Source of the DNA: Ruegeria atlantica
Lineage (GTDB): Bacteria; Pseudomonadota; Alphaproteobacteria; Rhodobacterales; Rhodobacteraceae
DNA length: 64,000 bases
Assembly: GCF_013032005.1 (NCBI RefSeq)
Contig: NZ_WQBE01000011.1
Coordinates: 62,001-126,000, forward strand
Direction: 5' to 3'
The notes under the pieces: generated by a model
The model's database searches: none
Seen by the model: the letters and a program-made list of their open reading frames with translations, nothing else
What the model was told of the DNA's origin: nothing
Program-made: the position numbers and the translations under genes
In this document: positions 51,707 through 62,579 of the stretch, one piece after another
How positions within the stretch are numbered: position 1 is the stretch's first letter
How the letters are laid out: each line of letters opens with the position of its first letter

Positions 51707-52810
51707 ATGTCCAACCCCTCGCTCCTCATCCTGCCCGGAGACGGAATTGGCCCCGAAGTCATGGCCGAAGTGCGCAGAGTAATCGATTGGTTCGGCGAAA
51801 AGCGCGGCCTTCACTTTGACGTGAGCGAGGATCTGGTGGGCGGTGCGGCCTATGACGCGCACGGCAAGCCACTTTCGGACGAGACCATGGCCAAGGCGCA
51901 GGAAGTTGACGCCGTTCTGCTGGGCGCTGTTGGTGGTCCGAAATACGACGATCTGGATTTCAGCCTCAAGCCCGAACGCGGGTTGCTGCGTCTGCGCAAG
52001 GAAATGGACCTGTATTCCAACCTGCGCCCTGCACAGTGCTTTGACGCGCTGGCCGATTTCTCGTCGCTGAAAAAAGACATCGTCGCCGGTCTTGATATCA
52101 TGATCGTGCGCGAGCTGACCTCGGGCGTCTATTTCGGCGAACCCCGCGGAATCTTCGAAGAAGGCAATGAGCGCGTCGGTATCAACACCCAGCGCTATAC
52201 CGAATCCGAGATCGAACGCGCCGCGCGCTCGGCCTTTGAACTGGCGATGCGCCGGAACAAAAAGGTCTGCTCGATGGAGAAGGCCAACGTGATGGAATCG
52301 GGCATCCTGTGGCGCGAGGTCGTGGACCGTGTGGCCAAGGAATACCCCGAGGTCGAGCTGTCGCACATGTATGCCGACAACGGCGCGATGCAGCTGGTGC
52401 GCGCACCCAAACAGTTTGACGTGATCCTGACCGATAACCTGTTCGGCGACATCCTGTCGGATTGTGCCGCGATGCTGACCGGCTCGCTGGGCATGCTGCC
52501 ATCGGCGTCCTTGGGGGCACCGATGGCCAATGGCCGCCCCAAGGCGATGTACGAACCGGTCCACGGCTCGGCCCCCGATATCACGGGTCAGGGCAAAGCC
52601 AATCCGATCGCCTGTATCCTCAGCTTTGCCATGGCGCTGCGCTATAGCTTTGATCAGGGCGAAGAGGCGGATCGACTGGAGGCCGCGATCGAGAAGGTTC
52701 TGGCTGACGGTGTCCGCACCGGCGATCTGCTGGCCGATGAGGGTGTTCAGCCGGTCTCGACCACCGAAATGGGTGACGCGATTCTGGCAGCGCTGGACAG
52801 CAGCCTCTGA
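51707..52810 (+). CDS. leuB: 3-isopropylmalate dehydrogenase LeuB
   Basis: 367 residues. [54 protein letters not shown] and [20 protein letters not shown] are typical of NAD-dependent decarboxylating dehydrogenases of the LeuB type. It makes 2-ketoisocaproate. AAGGAGATCC precedes the ATG; nine earlier codons were dropped. It is separated from leuC/leuD by 3.7 kb and has its own terminator. Confidence 0.97.
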   Translation: MSNPSLLILPGDGIGPEVMAEVRRVIDWFGEKRGLHFDVSEDLVGGAAYDAHGKPLSDETMAKAQEVDAVLLGAVGGPKYDDLDFSLKPERGLLRLRKEMDLYSNLRPAQCFDALADFSSLKKDIVAGLDIMIVRELTSGVYFGEPRGIFEEGNERVGINTQRYTESEIERAARSAFELAMRRNKKVCSMEKANVMESGILWREVVDRVAKEYPEVELSHMYADNGAMQLVRAPKQFDVILTDNLFGDILSDCAAMLTGSLGMLPSASLGAPMANGRPKAMYEPVHGSAPDITGQGKANPIACILSFAMALRYSFDQGEEADRLEAAIEKVLADGVRTGDLLADEGVQPVSTTEMGDAILAALDSSL

Positions 52811-52832
52811 TCCGCTTTCACATCAGACAAAT

Positions 52833-52864
52833 AAAAGGCGGTGCCACGCGCACCGCCTTTTTTA
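52833..52864. terminator. terminator between leuB and the penicillin-binding protein gene
   Basis: GGCGGTGC-CACGC-GCACCGCC with an A-run before and seven T after. It serves leuB, and probably also the converging penicillin-binding protein gene that ends at 52873. Confidence 0.93.
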
Positions 52865-52872
52865 TTGGTGCA

Positions 52873-55056
52873 TCAGTTGCCGAATATATTGTTCAGCAGA
52901 TTATTGATGGCATTTTCAAACCCACCCTGCCTGCGGCGTTGTCGCTGCGGCTGTGCCACCTGTTTAGGTGGATCCGGGGCCAGCATCGGCAGCGGTGTGG
53001 GTGTCATACCTTCGGTCACGCGCAGCATGGTTTCTTTCCAGATCTCTGCGGGCAGCCCACCCCCGGTAACTCCGGACAGGGGTGTGTTGTCGTCATAACC
53101 CATCCAGACACCGGCCACGTAATCCGCTGTAAATCCGATAAACCACGCATCCCGCGCCGCCTGCGTCGTGCCTGTCTTACCGGCCACCTGCCAGCCCGGC
53201 AGTTGCGCCCGTGCGCCGGTCCCCTCGGACACCACACGCTGCATCATCCAGGTCAGCTGCTTGGCGGCCTTGTCGTTGATCACCCGCTCACCAATGCCCG
53301 AACTGGTCACCATCACCGGCGTATCATCCTCCAGCAACTTCAACTCTGACAGGCCATAGGGTTCCACGGCCGAGCCGCCATTGAGGATACCGGCATAGGC
53401 ACCGGTCATCTCGATCAGCGTGCTTTCCGACGCGCCCAGCGCCAAGGCCGGCCCCTGCGCCAGATCGCTGTCGATACCGAACTCACTGGCGACCGTGCGG
53501 ACATTATCCAGACCGGCAACTTCGGCCACTTTCACTGCCGGGATGTTAAGTGAATTCTTCAGTGCATCTGCCAGCGTGACCCGACCATAGAACTTGTGGG
53601 TATAGTTCTTGGGACACCACTGACCGGACCCTGGAATGTTGACGCAATAGGGCTCATCCACAACCGTATCCAGCGGTGAATAGCCCAGCTCCAAAGCAGT
53701 GGCATAGACAAACGGCTTGAAGGACGACCCGGTCTGGCGCAATGCCTGCGTGGCGCGGTTGAACGCACCCGAGACCCGCGTCTGGCGCCCGCCGACCATG
53801 GCGCGTACGGCGCCGTCTGCCGACATCACCACAATTGCGGCCTGCGCCTTGGACCCTTCGCGGACCTTCTCCTGAAAGATGTATTTCAGCGCTTCTTCTG
53901 CCGATTTCTGCAAGCGCTGGTCCAGGGTCGTCTTGATCACCACATCATCCGTGGTATCTGCCCCAAAGTAACTGGGCAGCTCGGTAATGACCCAATCGGC
54001 GAAATACCCGCCGGCCCGTGCTGCTGCGGCCTCGGACAGTTGTGCGGGGTTGCTGCGGGCACTGCTGGCCTGCGCGGTTGTCAGATAGCCCTGCGCCTCC
54101 ATCAGCCCCAGCACCAGACGCCCCCGATCCTGCGAGCGTTGCAGGTTGTTCGTGGGCGCATAACGCGTGGGGGCCACCAGCAGACCGGCCAGCATCGCCG
54201 CCTGCGCCGGGTTCACCTCGGCTGCAGAGATACCGAAATAGCGCTGGCTTGCGGCCTCGAACCCGCGGGCACCGGCACCAAGGAACGCGCGGTTGAGATA
54301 GATGGTCAGAATCTCATCCTTGGAATACTTGACCTCCATCGCAATCGCATAGACCGCTTCCTTGGCCTTGCGCCACAGCGACCCCTGACGGCAATCGGAT
54401 TCATACGCAGCCTCGGACTCCCATTCGCTGGGCACATACGGCACGCCCAAGCAGAGCAGCTTGGCGGTCTGCTGCGTGATGGTTGATCCGCCATGGCCTG
54501 ACAGCGGCCCGCGCCCCTCGCTCAGGTTGATGCGCACAGCACTGGCCACACCTCGGGGGCTGACGCCGAAATGGCGATAAAACCGCTTATCCTCGGTGGC
54601 GACGACAGCGTTTTTGAGGTGCGGTGAAACAGTGCCCGCCGTGATCACCCCGCCGAACTGATCCCCGCGCCAGGCAAAGACCTTGCCGTTGCGGTCCAAC
54701 AGCGTGACCGACCCCCGCGCCCGACCGTCCAGCAGTTCATTCACATCTGGCAGCGTGGTGTAGACAACTCCAACAGCCAGCGCCAACAGCATCGCAACCA
54801 CCGCGCCGACGCGCCAGGTTATGCCCCAGATCAACCGCCAGACCCACCGGAAGAAACGGCGGAAAATTCCCCCACCACCGCCACCGGATTTCCGGCGCGC
54901 TTTCTTACGCGTGGTCTTGCGCGTCGTCGTTTTGCGCGCGGCCGCCTTCTTGCCCGCGGGTTTCGCGGTGCGTTTGGTCGCCGCGGGCTTGCGCCCTTTC
55001 GACGGGTACCTTTTATCCGCGACAAGCGGTGCCTTTCGGCGCCTGGACTCAGTCAT
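52873..55056 (-). CDS. class A penicillin-binding protein (PBP1a-like transglycosylase/transpeptidase)
   Basis: 727 residues. A basic, low-complexity cytoplasmic tail (1-65, rich in Lys, Arg, Thr and Ala with GGGGGG) precedes one transmembrane helix (about 80-100). The GT51 domain shows ATEDKRFYRHFGVSPRGVAS and GGSTITQQTAKLL; the transpeptidase domain shows TGSSFKPFVYA (SxxK), KNSLNIPAVK (SxN) and AGKTGTTQAA (KTG). It polymerises and cross-links peptidoglycan. The C-terminal tail is Pro/Gln/Arg-rich and ends NNLLNNIFGN. Start ATG at 55056, with a weak ribosome-binding site. Confidence 0.95.
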   Translation of the reverse strand: MTESRRRKAPLVADKRYPSKGRKPAATKRTAKPAGKKAAARKTTTRKTTRKKARRKSGGGGGGIFRRFFRWVWRLIWGITWRVGAVVAMLLALAVGVVYTTLPDVNELLDGRARGSVTLLDRNGKVFAWRGDQFGGVITAGTVSPHLKNAVVATEDKRFYRHFGVSPRGVASAVRINLSEGRGPLSGHGGSTITQQTAKLLCLGVPYVPSEWESEAAYESDCRQGSLWRKAKEAVYAIAMEVKYSKDEILTIYLNRAFLGAGARGFEAASQRYFGISAAEVNPAQAAMLAGLLVAPTRYAPTNNLQRSQDRGRLVLGLMEAQGYLTTAQASSARSNPAQLSEAAAARAGGYFADWVITELPSYFGADTTDDVVIKTTLDQRLQKSAEEALKYIFQEKVREGSKAQAAIVVMSADGAVRAMVGGRQTRVSGAFNRATQALRQTGSSFKPFVYATALELGYSPLDTVVDEPYCVNIPGSGQWCPKNYTHKFYGRVTLADALKNSLNIPAVKVAEVAGLDNVRTVASEFGIDSDLAQGPALALGASESTLIEMTGAYAGILNGGSAVEPYGLSELKLLEDDTPVMVTSSGIGERVINDKAAKQLTWMMQRVVSEGTGARAQLPGWQVAGKTGTTQAARDAWFIGFTADYVAGVWMGYDDNTPLSGVTGGGLPAEIWKETMLRVTEGMTPTPLPMLAPDPPKQVAQPQRQRRRQGGFENAINNLLNNIFGN

Positions 55057-55180
55057 GCTCAAACTCTGCCCGGTTATCGTTTTGAGGCACAATACAATGC
55101 CACGCCGGTGAAGTAGAGGTCTGAAATTCCGGCAATCACCCTCTATAGCGTGCCTATTTATTGCTCAATTGTCACTTTTT

Positions 55181-55197
55181 GTGCAAAAATTGTGCAC
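55181..55197. promoter_or_regulatory. GTGCA-N7-TGCAC repeat upstream of glnK
   Basis: A perfect five-base inverted repeat in the 250-base gap before glnK, 109 bases from the GTG. Its size (17 bases) resembles an NtrC site, but the arm order differs from TGCAC...GTGCA. It could be an operator for nitrogen control; low certainty. Confidence 0.28.
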
Positions 55198-55306
55198 TTC
55201 CCCACGCATTCACCCGGCGTCGTCCCTCCTTACCCGTTCCTTACTGCGGTCAGGCACGCTCTTTTTTCTGCAGGTGCAAACAGACCGGACCGCAGAGGGG
55301 ACCAAC

Positions 55307-55645
55307 GTGAAACTGATTATTGCGACAATCAAGCCGTTCAAGCTTGAAGAGGTGCGCGAGGCACTGACCGACGCAGGCCTGCAAGGCATGATGGTGACCG
55401 AGATCAAGGGCTTTGGCTCTCAATCTGGTCACACAGAAATCTATCGCGGCGCTGAATACGCAGTGAATTTCGTGCCCAAAATCAAGTTGGAGATTGTGGT
55501 GCCTGCCACGATGGCCGACCAGATCGTCGAAACCATCACCAAAACCGCCCGAACCGGCAAGATCGGCGACGGCAAGATTTTCGTCCTCGATGTTGAGCAG
55601 GCCCTGCGCGTGCGGACCGGGGAAATGAACGAAGAGGCGCTTTAA
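55307..55645 (+). CDS. glnK: nitrogen regulatory protein P-II (GlnK)
   Basis: 112 residues, exactly the family length. MKLIIATIKPFKLEEVREAL starts the protein; the T-loop contains the uridylylation site Tyr51 in YRGAEYAVNFVPK, and the C-terminal GKIGDGKIFVLDVEQALRVR is standard. The GTG start follows AGAGGGGA. It senses 2-oxoglutarate and ATP/ADP and blocks AmtB when nitrogen is plentiful. The glnK-amtB pair is conserved. Confidence 0.96.
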   Translation: MKLIIATIKPFKLEEVREALTDAGLQGMMVTEIKGFGSQSGHTEIYRGAEYAVNFVPKIKLEIVVPATMADQIVETITKTARTGKIGDGKIFVLDVEQALRVRTGEMNEEAL

Positions 55646-55678
55646 GTGCCCTCCATTCCAAAAATTCGAGGACTGACT

Positions 55679-57007
<1,329 letters not shown>

Positions 57008-57026
57008 GAGTCAACCACTCTCAAAC

Positions 57027-57064
57027 AAAAAACCCGGGCGTTCGCGTCCGGGTTTTCATTTTTT
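57027..57064. terminator. terminator between amtB and the aminotransferase gene
   Basis: AAAACCCGGGCG-TTCG-CGTCCGGGTTTT with one G-T pair, then CATTTTTT. It is symmetrical with A/T tracts on both sides, so it probably acts for both converging genes. Confidence 0.92.
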
Positions 57065-57078
57065 AAAACTGCGGGATT

Positions 57079-58263
57079 TCAAACCCCGACGTCGACAATC
57101 GCCTTGGCCAGAATTGGCACGGTGGTCGCGTTCAGGCCGGCGATGTTCAGGCGGCTGTCGCCGACCATGTAGATACCGTGATCGTCGCGCAGTTTCTCGA
57201 CCAGTTCCGGAGCCGCACCCAGGCGCGAGAACATGCCGCGGTGCTGAGCAATGAAACCAAAGCGGTCCGAGCCGCTGAGCCGTTGCAATTCATCCGACAG
57301 TTGCTGACGCAGGCCCAGCATGGACAGGCGCACATCTTCGAGCTCGGCAGCCCAATCGGCGCGCAGGGCATCGTCATTCAAGATGGTGGTCACCACGCGT
57401 GCACCGTGATCGGGCGGGAAGGAATAGTTCTGGCGGTTCAGGAAGGCCAGCGTAGCCTGGTTCAAGGCTGTCTGCGCCGCATCATCACTGATCGCCATCA
57501 ACAGGCCGGTACGTTCGCGGTAGATGCCGAAATTCTTCGAGCACGACGCCGCGATCAGGCAGCGCTTGACCGACGAGGCCACCAGACGGACCGCCTGCGC
57601 GTCCGCCTCCAGACCGTCGCCAAAGCCCTGATAGGCAATGTCGATCATCGCAACCAGACCACGTTCGTTGATCAGGTTCACGACCTCTTGCCACTGCACA
57701 ATGTTCAGGTTGGCGCCGGTCGGGTTGTGGCAGCAGCCGTGCAACAGCACCACGTCACCCGCCTTGGCCGTCTTGAGATCCTCGATCATGCCATCGAAAT
57801 CGACGCCACGGGTATCGCCATCGAAATAGCGATAGGGGACCATCTCCATTCCCAGATAGTTCAGAATCGACAAGTGGTTCGGCCATGTCGGGTTCGACAC
57901 GAAAACGCGCGCCGATGGGTTGGCCATGCGGATCAATTCGAACGCCTGACGGCAGGCTCCGGTGCCGCCCGGGGTGGCCACGGCAGCGATGTTACCGCGT
58001 GGCACAGACGTGCCCAGGATCAAGCCGATCATCGCATCCGCATAAGCCGGGTCACCGGCCAGACCGGTATAGGCTTTGCTTTCCTGCTCTTCCAGAATGC
58101 GCTTTTCGGCGGCCTTCACCGCGTGCATCACCGGGGTCACGCCTTCGGCATTCTTGTAGACGCCGACGCCCAAGTCGATCTTCTGATCGCGCGGGTCTTC
58201 GCGGTACATCTGCACCAGTGCCAGAATTTTGTCAGCAGGCTGCGGTTTGAGGTTCTCGAACAT
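57079..58263 (-). CDS. aromatic/aspartate aminotransferase (class I, PLP)
   Basis: 394 residues, similar to TyrB/AspC. The PLP-binding Lys is Lys243 in AASCSKNFGIYRERTG; other class I blocks are DLGVGVYKNAEGVTPVM, LLHGCCHNPTGANL (with HGCCHNPTG) and DIAYQGFGDG. The usual Ser before SKNFG is Cys here. It should transaminate aspartate and aromatic amino acids. The ATG at 58263 follows GGAGAG and overlaps the sulfurtransferase stop by one base, so the two are coupled, which fits disposal of mercaptopyruvate formed from cysteine by transamination. Confidence 0.93.
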   Translation of the reverse strand: MFENLKPQPADKILALVQMYREDPRDQKIDLGVGVYKNAEGVTPVMHAVKAAEKRILEEQESKAYTGLAGDPAYADAMIGLILGTSVPRGNIAAVATPGGTGACRQAFELIRMANPSARVFVSNPTWPNHLSILNYLGMEMVPYRYFDGDTRGVDFDGMIEDLKTAKAGDVVLLHGCCHNPTGANLNIVQWQEVVNLINERGLVAMIDIAYQGFGDGLEADAQAVRLVASSVKRCLIAASCSKNFGIYRERTGLLMAISDDAAQTALNQATLAFLNRQNYSFPPDHGARVVTTILNDDALRADWAAELEDVRLSMLGLRQQLSDELQRLSGSDRFGFIAQHRGMFSRLGAAPELVEKLRDDHGIYMVGDSRLNIAGLNATTVPILAKAIVDVGV

Positions 58264-59117
58264 CAGTTCTCTCCGGTTGCGACGGGCAGGGTCGGGAAGG
58301 CACCCCATTCAGCCCAGGAGCCGTCATAAAGCGAATGATCTTTCTTGCCCAAGCGTTCCAACGCCAGGCTGAGGATGGCGGCGGTCACGCCCGACCCGCA
58401 GGATGTGATCGCGGGCTTTGACAGGTCCACACCTGCGGCTTCGAACACAGCGCGGCAATCGTCGGGCGATTTCATCGTACCATTCTTGTTCAACAACAGG
58501 TCAAAAGGCACGTTGCGCGACCCCGGAATATGCCCCGACCGCAGGCCCTCGCGCGGCTCAGCCGCAGTTCCGGCAAAACGGGCGGCGGACCGGGCATCGA
58601 TAATCTCATGATCGGCGAGTTTGGCTGCGGCCGATACCTGCGTCACATCCCGTACCAAATGGTTTTGCACTCGTACGGTCATATGGCGATCCCGAATGAT
58701 CGGCGGCAGGTCTTCAATTTCGCGACCCTCAGCCTGCCATTTCGGCAAGCCGCCGTCCAAAACGGCGACGTTTTCCTGACCCATCAGCCGAAACAGCCAC
58801 CAGACCCGCGCCGCAGACATCAGCCCGGCACCGTCATAGACCACGACCTGATGTCCATCCCCCACACCCATCGCCCGCAAGCGCGACATGAATTTTTCGA
58901 CCGGTGGTGCCATATGCGGCAAGTCCGAACGCTGATCGGAAATATCATCGATATCGAAGAACCGCGCGCCGGGAATATGGGCGGCATCATATTCCGCCTT
59001 AGCATCCCGCCCCTGTTGCGGCAGATACCACGACCCGTCCAGAATCCGTAAATCAGGATCCTTGATATGGGCGGCAAGCCATTCGGTGGAAACGAGTGTT
59101 TTCGGATCGTCCAGCAT
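58263..59117 (-). CDS. sseA: 3-mercaptopyruvate sulfurtransferase (SseA-like)
   Basis: 284 residues with two rhodanese domains. The active-site Cys is Cys240 in ITSCGSGVTAAILS; the CGSGVTA loop distinguishes mercaptopyruvate sulfurtransferases from thiosulfate-type (CRxGxR) enzymes. The N-terminal domain has VSTEWLAAHIKDPDLRILDG and lacks a catalytic Cys, having VVVYDGAGLMSAAR. GGGAGG precedes the ATG. It lies just upstream of the aminotransferase and is translationally coupled to it. Confidence 0.93.
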   Translation of the reverse strand: MLDDPKTLVSTEWLAAHIKDPDLRILDGSWYLPQQGRDAKAEYDAAHIPGARFFDIDDISDQRSDLPHMAPPVEKFMSRLRAMGVGDGHQVVVYDGAGLMSAARVWWLFRLMGQENVAVLDGGLPKWQAEGREIEDLPPIIRDRHMTVRVQNHLVRDVTQVSAAAKLADHEIIDARSAARFAGTAAEPREGLRSGHIPGSRNVPFDLLLNKNGTMKSPDDCRAVFEAAGVDLSKPAITSCGSGVTAAILSLALERLGKKDHSLYDGSWAEWGAFPTLPVATGEN

Positions 59118-59197
59118 CAAAGCCTCCCCTAAGCGAGCTTGAGTTTTCCCTATACGCGCACGCATTCGGGTTCAAGACTGGATGGGGCCTAGCCCGC

Positions 59198-59467
59198 CTA
59201 ACGCGCGCGTCTGAGACGGAAAAACTGAACGATCCCGATCATACTGATCAGAATCCAGAAGGATTCGATCAACATCGACGCCAGATTGAAATTCTGAAGC
59301 AGCGAATAGACGATCAGGATCGACCCGGCGAGGTTCAACACCGGGAATGCTAAATCGTCCGAATTCATCATCCGCATCTGAGTGGCGAAATACGCAGCCA
59401 CCACGACCAAAGCACCGATTGAGCCAATCGCGTCCGCCAGTGTTAGAGTTTCCAGAAAAGCGCCCAT
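59198..59467 (-). CDS. small three-helix membrane protein (CBU_0592-like)
   Basis: 89 residues with three hydrophobic helices (about 9-27, 40-58 and 66-83). Sequence features DAIGSIGALVVVAAYFATQM and FPVLNLAGSILIVYSLLQNF recall the CBU_0592 family of unknown function, which I cannot confirm. It lies 80 bases upstream of sseA on the same strand and 29 bases after the XRE-cupin gene. Confidence 0.72.
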   Translation of the reverse strand: MGAFLETLTLADAIGSIGALVVVAAYFATQMRMMNSDDLAFPVLNLAGSILIVYSLLQNFNLASMLIESFWILISMIGIVQFFRLRRAR

Positions 59468-59496
59468 AACTTGCCTTTTACTATGTGGGGTCAGGT

Positions 59497-60060
59497 TCAG
59501 CCGATCGCGGGCGGCGCATCCAATTGTGCATAATGGTGCATGTTCAAAAAAACAGCCCCTTGATCACCGGCGCGATAGCCATGTGGCAGGTCCGCCGCAA
59601 ATCGCAGGCCCTGTCCCGCCTCAAGCGCCACCCACTTCCCATCACGCAAAATCTCAAGCGCGCCGTTCAGGACAAAGACCTCTTCCGTCACGCCAGTCGC
59701 GTGGGCGGCGGATTCGTGGCTTTGGTTCGGCGCAAGTTCCACATGAAATGTCTCGGCCCGTAAGGCGGGGTCAAAGGGAAAGACGATCTTAACTTCGATG
59801 CTGCCTGGAAAGGTCACCGTGCGAAACACGTCAGGCGTTGTCGTATCGCGCAGTGCCGCCGTGCCGATCAATGCACTGAGGGGCAGTTGAAACCCTTTGG
59901 CAATCTTCCACAGCGTCGCGATGGTCGGGCTGGATTCGCCACGCTCGATCTGGCCCAGCATGGCTTTGCTAACGCCGGTCATCTCAGCCACCTTCGACAG
60001 GCTCAGCCCCGAGGCCGCCCGCACATCCCGCAGTTTCAGTGTAATATCATCCGGTGCCAT
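59497..60060 (-). CDS. XRE-family regulator with cupin sensor domain
   Basis: 187 residues: an N-terminal helix-turn-helix (about 9-65, LRDVRAASGLSLSKVAEMTG followed by VSKAMLGQIERGESSPT) and a C-terminal cupin (about 105-182, FHVELAPNQSHES and VTEEVFVLNGALEILRDG). Such proteins sense small molecules in the cupin. I chose the ATG giving MAPDDITLKL, since the open frame beyond it crosses the operator. It is divergent from ilvD across a doubled palindrome, its probable binding site. Confidence 0.9.
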   Translation of the reverse strand: MAPDDITLKLRDVRAASGLSLSKVAEMTGVSKAMLGQIERGESSPTIATLWKIAKGFQLPLSALIGTAALRDTTTPDVFRTVTFPGSIEVKIVFPFDPALRAETFHVELAPNQSHESAAHATGVTEEVFVLNGALEILRDGKWVALEAGQGLRFAADLPHGYRAGDQGAVFLNMHHYAQLDAPPAIG

Positions 60061-60082
60061 CTGATTGTCTTTCGAATCCTCT

Positions 60083-60125
60083 TGTGCGTTATAGCGCACA
60101 TGTGGTACGTGCGCTATAACGCACA
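60083..60125. promoter_or_regulatory. doubled palindromic operator between XRE-cupin gene and ilvD
   Basis: Two copies of a near-palindrome, TGTGCGTTATAGCGCAC (60083-60099) and its exact reverse complement GTGCGCTATAACGCACA (60109-60125), separated by nine bases. Each copy is itself close to TGTGCG-N6-CGCACA, so two dimers could bind, with centres about 26 bases apart. It lies 22 bases before the XRE-cupin ATG and 41 before ilvD. Confidence 0.75.
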
Positions 60126-60166
60126 CATCCCGCATATCGCAACCGGGGCAAAAGGGAAACAGCATC

Positions 60167-61999
60167 ATGCCAATGTACCGATCCAGAACCTCCACCCATG
60201 GCCGCAATATGGCCGGTGCCCGCGGCCTGTGGCGCGCAACCGGTATGCAGGATGACGATTTCGGCAAACCGATCATCGCCATCGTCAACTCGTTCACCCA
60301 GTTCGTTCCCGGCCACGTTCACCTGAAGGACTTGGGCCAGATGGTCGCGCGTGAGGTTGAGGCAGCAGGCGGCGTCGCCAAGGAGTTCAACACCATTGCG
60401 GTGGATGACGGCATCGCCATGGGCCATGACGGGATGCTGTATTCGCTGCCCTCGCGTGAGGTGATCGCGGATTCGGTGGAATATATGGTCAACGCCCACT
60501 GCGCCGATGCGATGGTCTGCATCTCGAACTGTGACAAGATCACCCCTGGCATGCTGATGGCCGCTATGCGCCTGAACATCCCGGCCATCTTCGTCTCGGG
60601 CGGTCCGATGGAAGCGGGCAAGATCGACATCGCAGATCTGGACGTCAAAAAGATTGACCTTGTCGACGCGATGGTTGCCGCCGCTGATGACAAATACACC
60701 GACGAACAGGTGCAACATATCGAAGAAAATGCCTGCCCGACCTGCGGGTCATGCTCGGGCATGTTCACCGCCAACTCGATGAACTGCCTGGCCGAAGCGC
60801 TGGGTCTGGCGCTGCCGGGCAATGGCTCGACCCTGGCCACCCACGCTGATCGAAAAGATCTGTTCCTTGAAGCCGGTCGCCGCATCGTCGAGATCACAAA
60901 ACGCCATTATGATCTGAACGAAAAAGGCTTCCTGCCGCGCGAAATCGCAACCTTTGAGGCGTTTGAAAACGCCATGAGCCTCGACATTGCCATGGGCGGA
61001 TCGACCAACACGGTACTTCACCTGCTGGCCATCGCGCATGAAGGCGAGGTGCATTTCACCATGTCCGACATGGACCGCCTTAGCCGCAAAGTCCCCTGCC
61101 TGTGCAAGGTGGCACCAAACACTGAAAACGTACACATGGAAGACGTTCACCGAGCCGGGGGTATCTTCTCGATCCTGGGCGAGCTTGGCCGAGCGGGGCT
61201 GCTGCACGAAGATTGCGCCACCGTGCATTCCGCCACGATGGGTGAGGCAATCGCGAATTGGGACATCAAGGTCGCCAACAACCCCAAGGCGCAAGAGCTG
61301 TTCAAGGCCGCCCCGGGGGGTGTGCGCACCACCCAAGCCTTCAGCCAATCGAACCGGTACAAGGAACTGGATATCGACCGCGAAGGCGGTGTAATCCGGT
61401 CGAAAGAGCATGCCTTCAGCCAAGATGGCGGTCTGGCGGTTTTGTTTGGCAACATCGCTCGGGACGGCTGTATCGTGAAAACTGCAGGCGTTGATCCCGC
61501 CAGCCTGACCTTCACCGGATCGGCCTATGTCTGCGAAAGTCAGGATCAGGCGGTCAATGACATTCTGACCGGCAAAGTCGAAGCGGGCGACGTCGTGGTG
61601 ATCCGCTATGAAGGCCCGCGCGGCGGTCCGGGGATGCAGGAAATGCTGTATCCGACCTCGTATCTGAAATCCAAAGGTCTGGGCAAAGCCTGCGCCCTGC
61701 TGACTGATGGTCGGTTCTCGGGCGGTACATCGGGCCTTTCGATTGGCCACGTCTCACCCGAAGCCGCCGAGGGCGGTGAGATCGGACTGGTGCGCCCGGG
61801 CGACAAGATCGAGATCGACATCCCCAACCGCAGCATCCATCTGGCCGTGTCTGACGAGGAACTTTCAGCACGGCGCGAAGAGCAGGACGAAAAGGGCTGG
61901 GTGCCAGCCGAGCCGCGCAAGCGTAAGGTGTCGACCGCACTGAAGGCCTATGCCAAGCTGACAACCAGCGCGGCGAAAGGAGCCGTGCGTCAGGTCTGA
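60167..61999 (+). CDS. ilvD: dihydroxy-acid dehydratase IlvD
   Basis: 610 residues. Fe-S ligands lie in [13 protein letters not shown] and [54 protein letters not shown] and [20 protein letters not shown] are invariant blocks. It makes the 2-keto acids of valine and isoleucine. AAAAGGGAAAC precedes the ATG. Alone on its transcript; its promoter lies over or beside the doubled operator. Confidence 0.97.
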   Translation: MPMYRSRTSTHGRNMAGARGLWRATGMQDDDFGKPIIAIVNSFTQFVPGHVHLKDLGQMVAREVEAAGGVAKEFNTIAVDDGIAMGHDGMLYSLPSREVIADSVEYMVNAHCADAMVCISNCDKITPGMLMAAMRLNIPAIFVSGGPMEAGKIDIADLDVKKIDLVDAMVAAADDKYTDEQVQHIEENACPTCGSCSGMFTANSMNCLAEALGLALPGNGSTLATHADRKDLFLEAGRRIVEITKRHYDLNEKGFLPREIATFEAFENAMSLDIAMGGSTNTVLHLLAIAHEGEVHFTMSDMDRLSRKVPCLCKVAPNTENVHMEDVHRAGGIFSILGELGRAGLLHEDCATVHSATMGEAIANWDIKVANNPKAQELFKAAPGGVRTTQAFSQSNRYKELDIDREGGVIRSKEHAFSQDGGLAVLFGNIARDGCIVKTAGVDPASLTFTGSAYVCESQDQAVNDILTGKVEAGDVVVIRYEGPRGGPGMQEMLYPTSYLKSKGLGKACALLTDGRFSGGTSGLSIGHVSPEAAEGGEIGLVRPGDKIEIDIPNRSIHLAVSDEELSARREEQDEKGWVPAEPRKRKVSTALKAYAKLTTSAAKGAVRQV

Positions 62000-62023
62000 A
62001 CCGGGTTGCGGTAGGTAGAATAT

Positions 62024-62060
62024 AGGCCTCGCTGTATTGCACAGCGGGGCCTTTTCATTT
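62024..62060 (+). terminator. terminator after ilvD
   Basis: AGGCCTCGCTGT-ATTGC-ACAGCGGGGCCT with one T-G pair, followed by TTTCATTTTT. It lies 25 bases after the ilvD stop. Confidence 0.92.
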
Positions 62061-62091
62061 TTGAATGCCAACTTGATCAAAAGGAGCTCTG

Positions 62092-62544
62092 ATGACGATT
62101 TGGCGTCCGTATCAAGGCATTCGGGTCAAGGCGATCGGCTTGCTATGGAGAGGTCCCAGTCTCTTGGTCGCCGACGTTCATGACGACAGTGGCAATCTGA
62201 AAGGTGTCCGTCCGATTGGCGGTACAGTTGAGTTCGGCGAAACTTGGCAGGACGCGCTGAAACGCGAATTTCACGAAGAGCTTGGCGTTGACATTCAGAT
62301 TTCCGGCGCGCCTTTGGTTTTGGAGAACATTTATCGCCACGAAGGCCAGCTGGGACACGAGATAATTTTCGCCACAGAAGTGACTCTATCAAATCCATCT
62401 GCCCTACCAAAACATGCTGTCACCATTGCCGAGGACAACGGACTCATGTGCAGAGCCAGTTGGCGCGACCTCAGTAAACTCGATACGGATAGCGGACCAA
62501 ATTTGTACCCTATCGGTCTGAAACGCGAACTGATCGTTACCTGA
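62092..62544 (+). CDS. Nudix hydrolase
   Basis: 150 residues with a perfect Nudix box at 44-66 (G-x5-E-x7-REFHEELGV, in GGTVEFGETWQDALKREF). It starts MTIWRPYQGIRVKAIGLLWR. It hydrolyses a nucleoside diphosphate linked to an unknown group X. AAAAGGAG precedes the ATG. Base composition is a little richer in A and T than ilvD. It is followed by a palindromic element. Confidence 0.9.
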   Translation: MTIWRPYQGIRVKAIGLLWRGPSLLVADVHDDSGNLKGVRPIGGTVEFGETWQDALKREFHEELGVDIQISGAPLVLENIYRHEGQLGHEIIFATEVTLSNPSALPKHAVTIAEDNGLMCRASWRDLSKLDTDSGPNLYPIGLKRELIVT

Positions 62545-62579
62545 GTCATCTAAGACAGCCTCCCGCGCCCGACCCGCAC

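Noticed and set aside
55181..55275. NtrC site and sigma-54 promoter before glnK
   Set aside because: The GTGCA-N7-TGCAC repeat has the wrong arm order for NtrC, and the GGCACG near 55250 is not followed by GC at the -12 position. Kept only as a weak operator candidate.
57178..58329. 383-codon frame opposite the aminotransferase
   Set aside because: The PLP aminotransferase is clear on the minus strand; the frame is a shadow without a ribosome-binding site or motif.
60749..61750. 333-codon frame opposite ilvD
   Set aside because: IlvD is well conserved across the whole stretch; the antisense product shows no family features.
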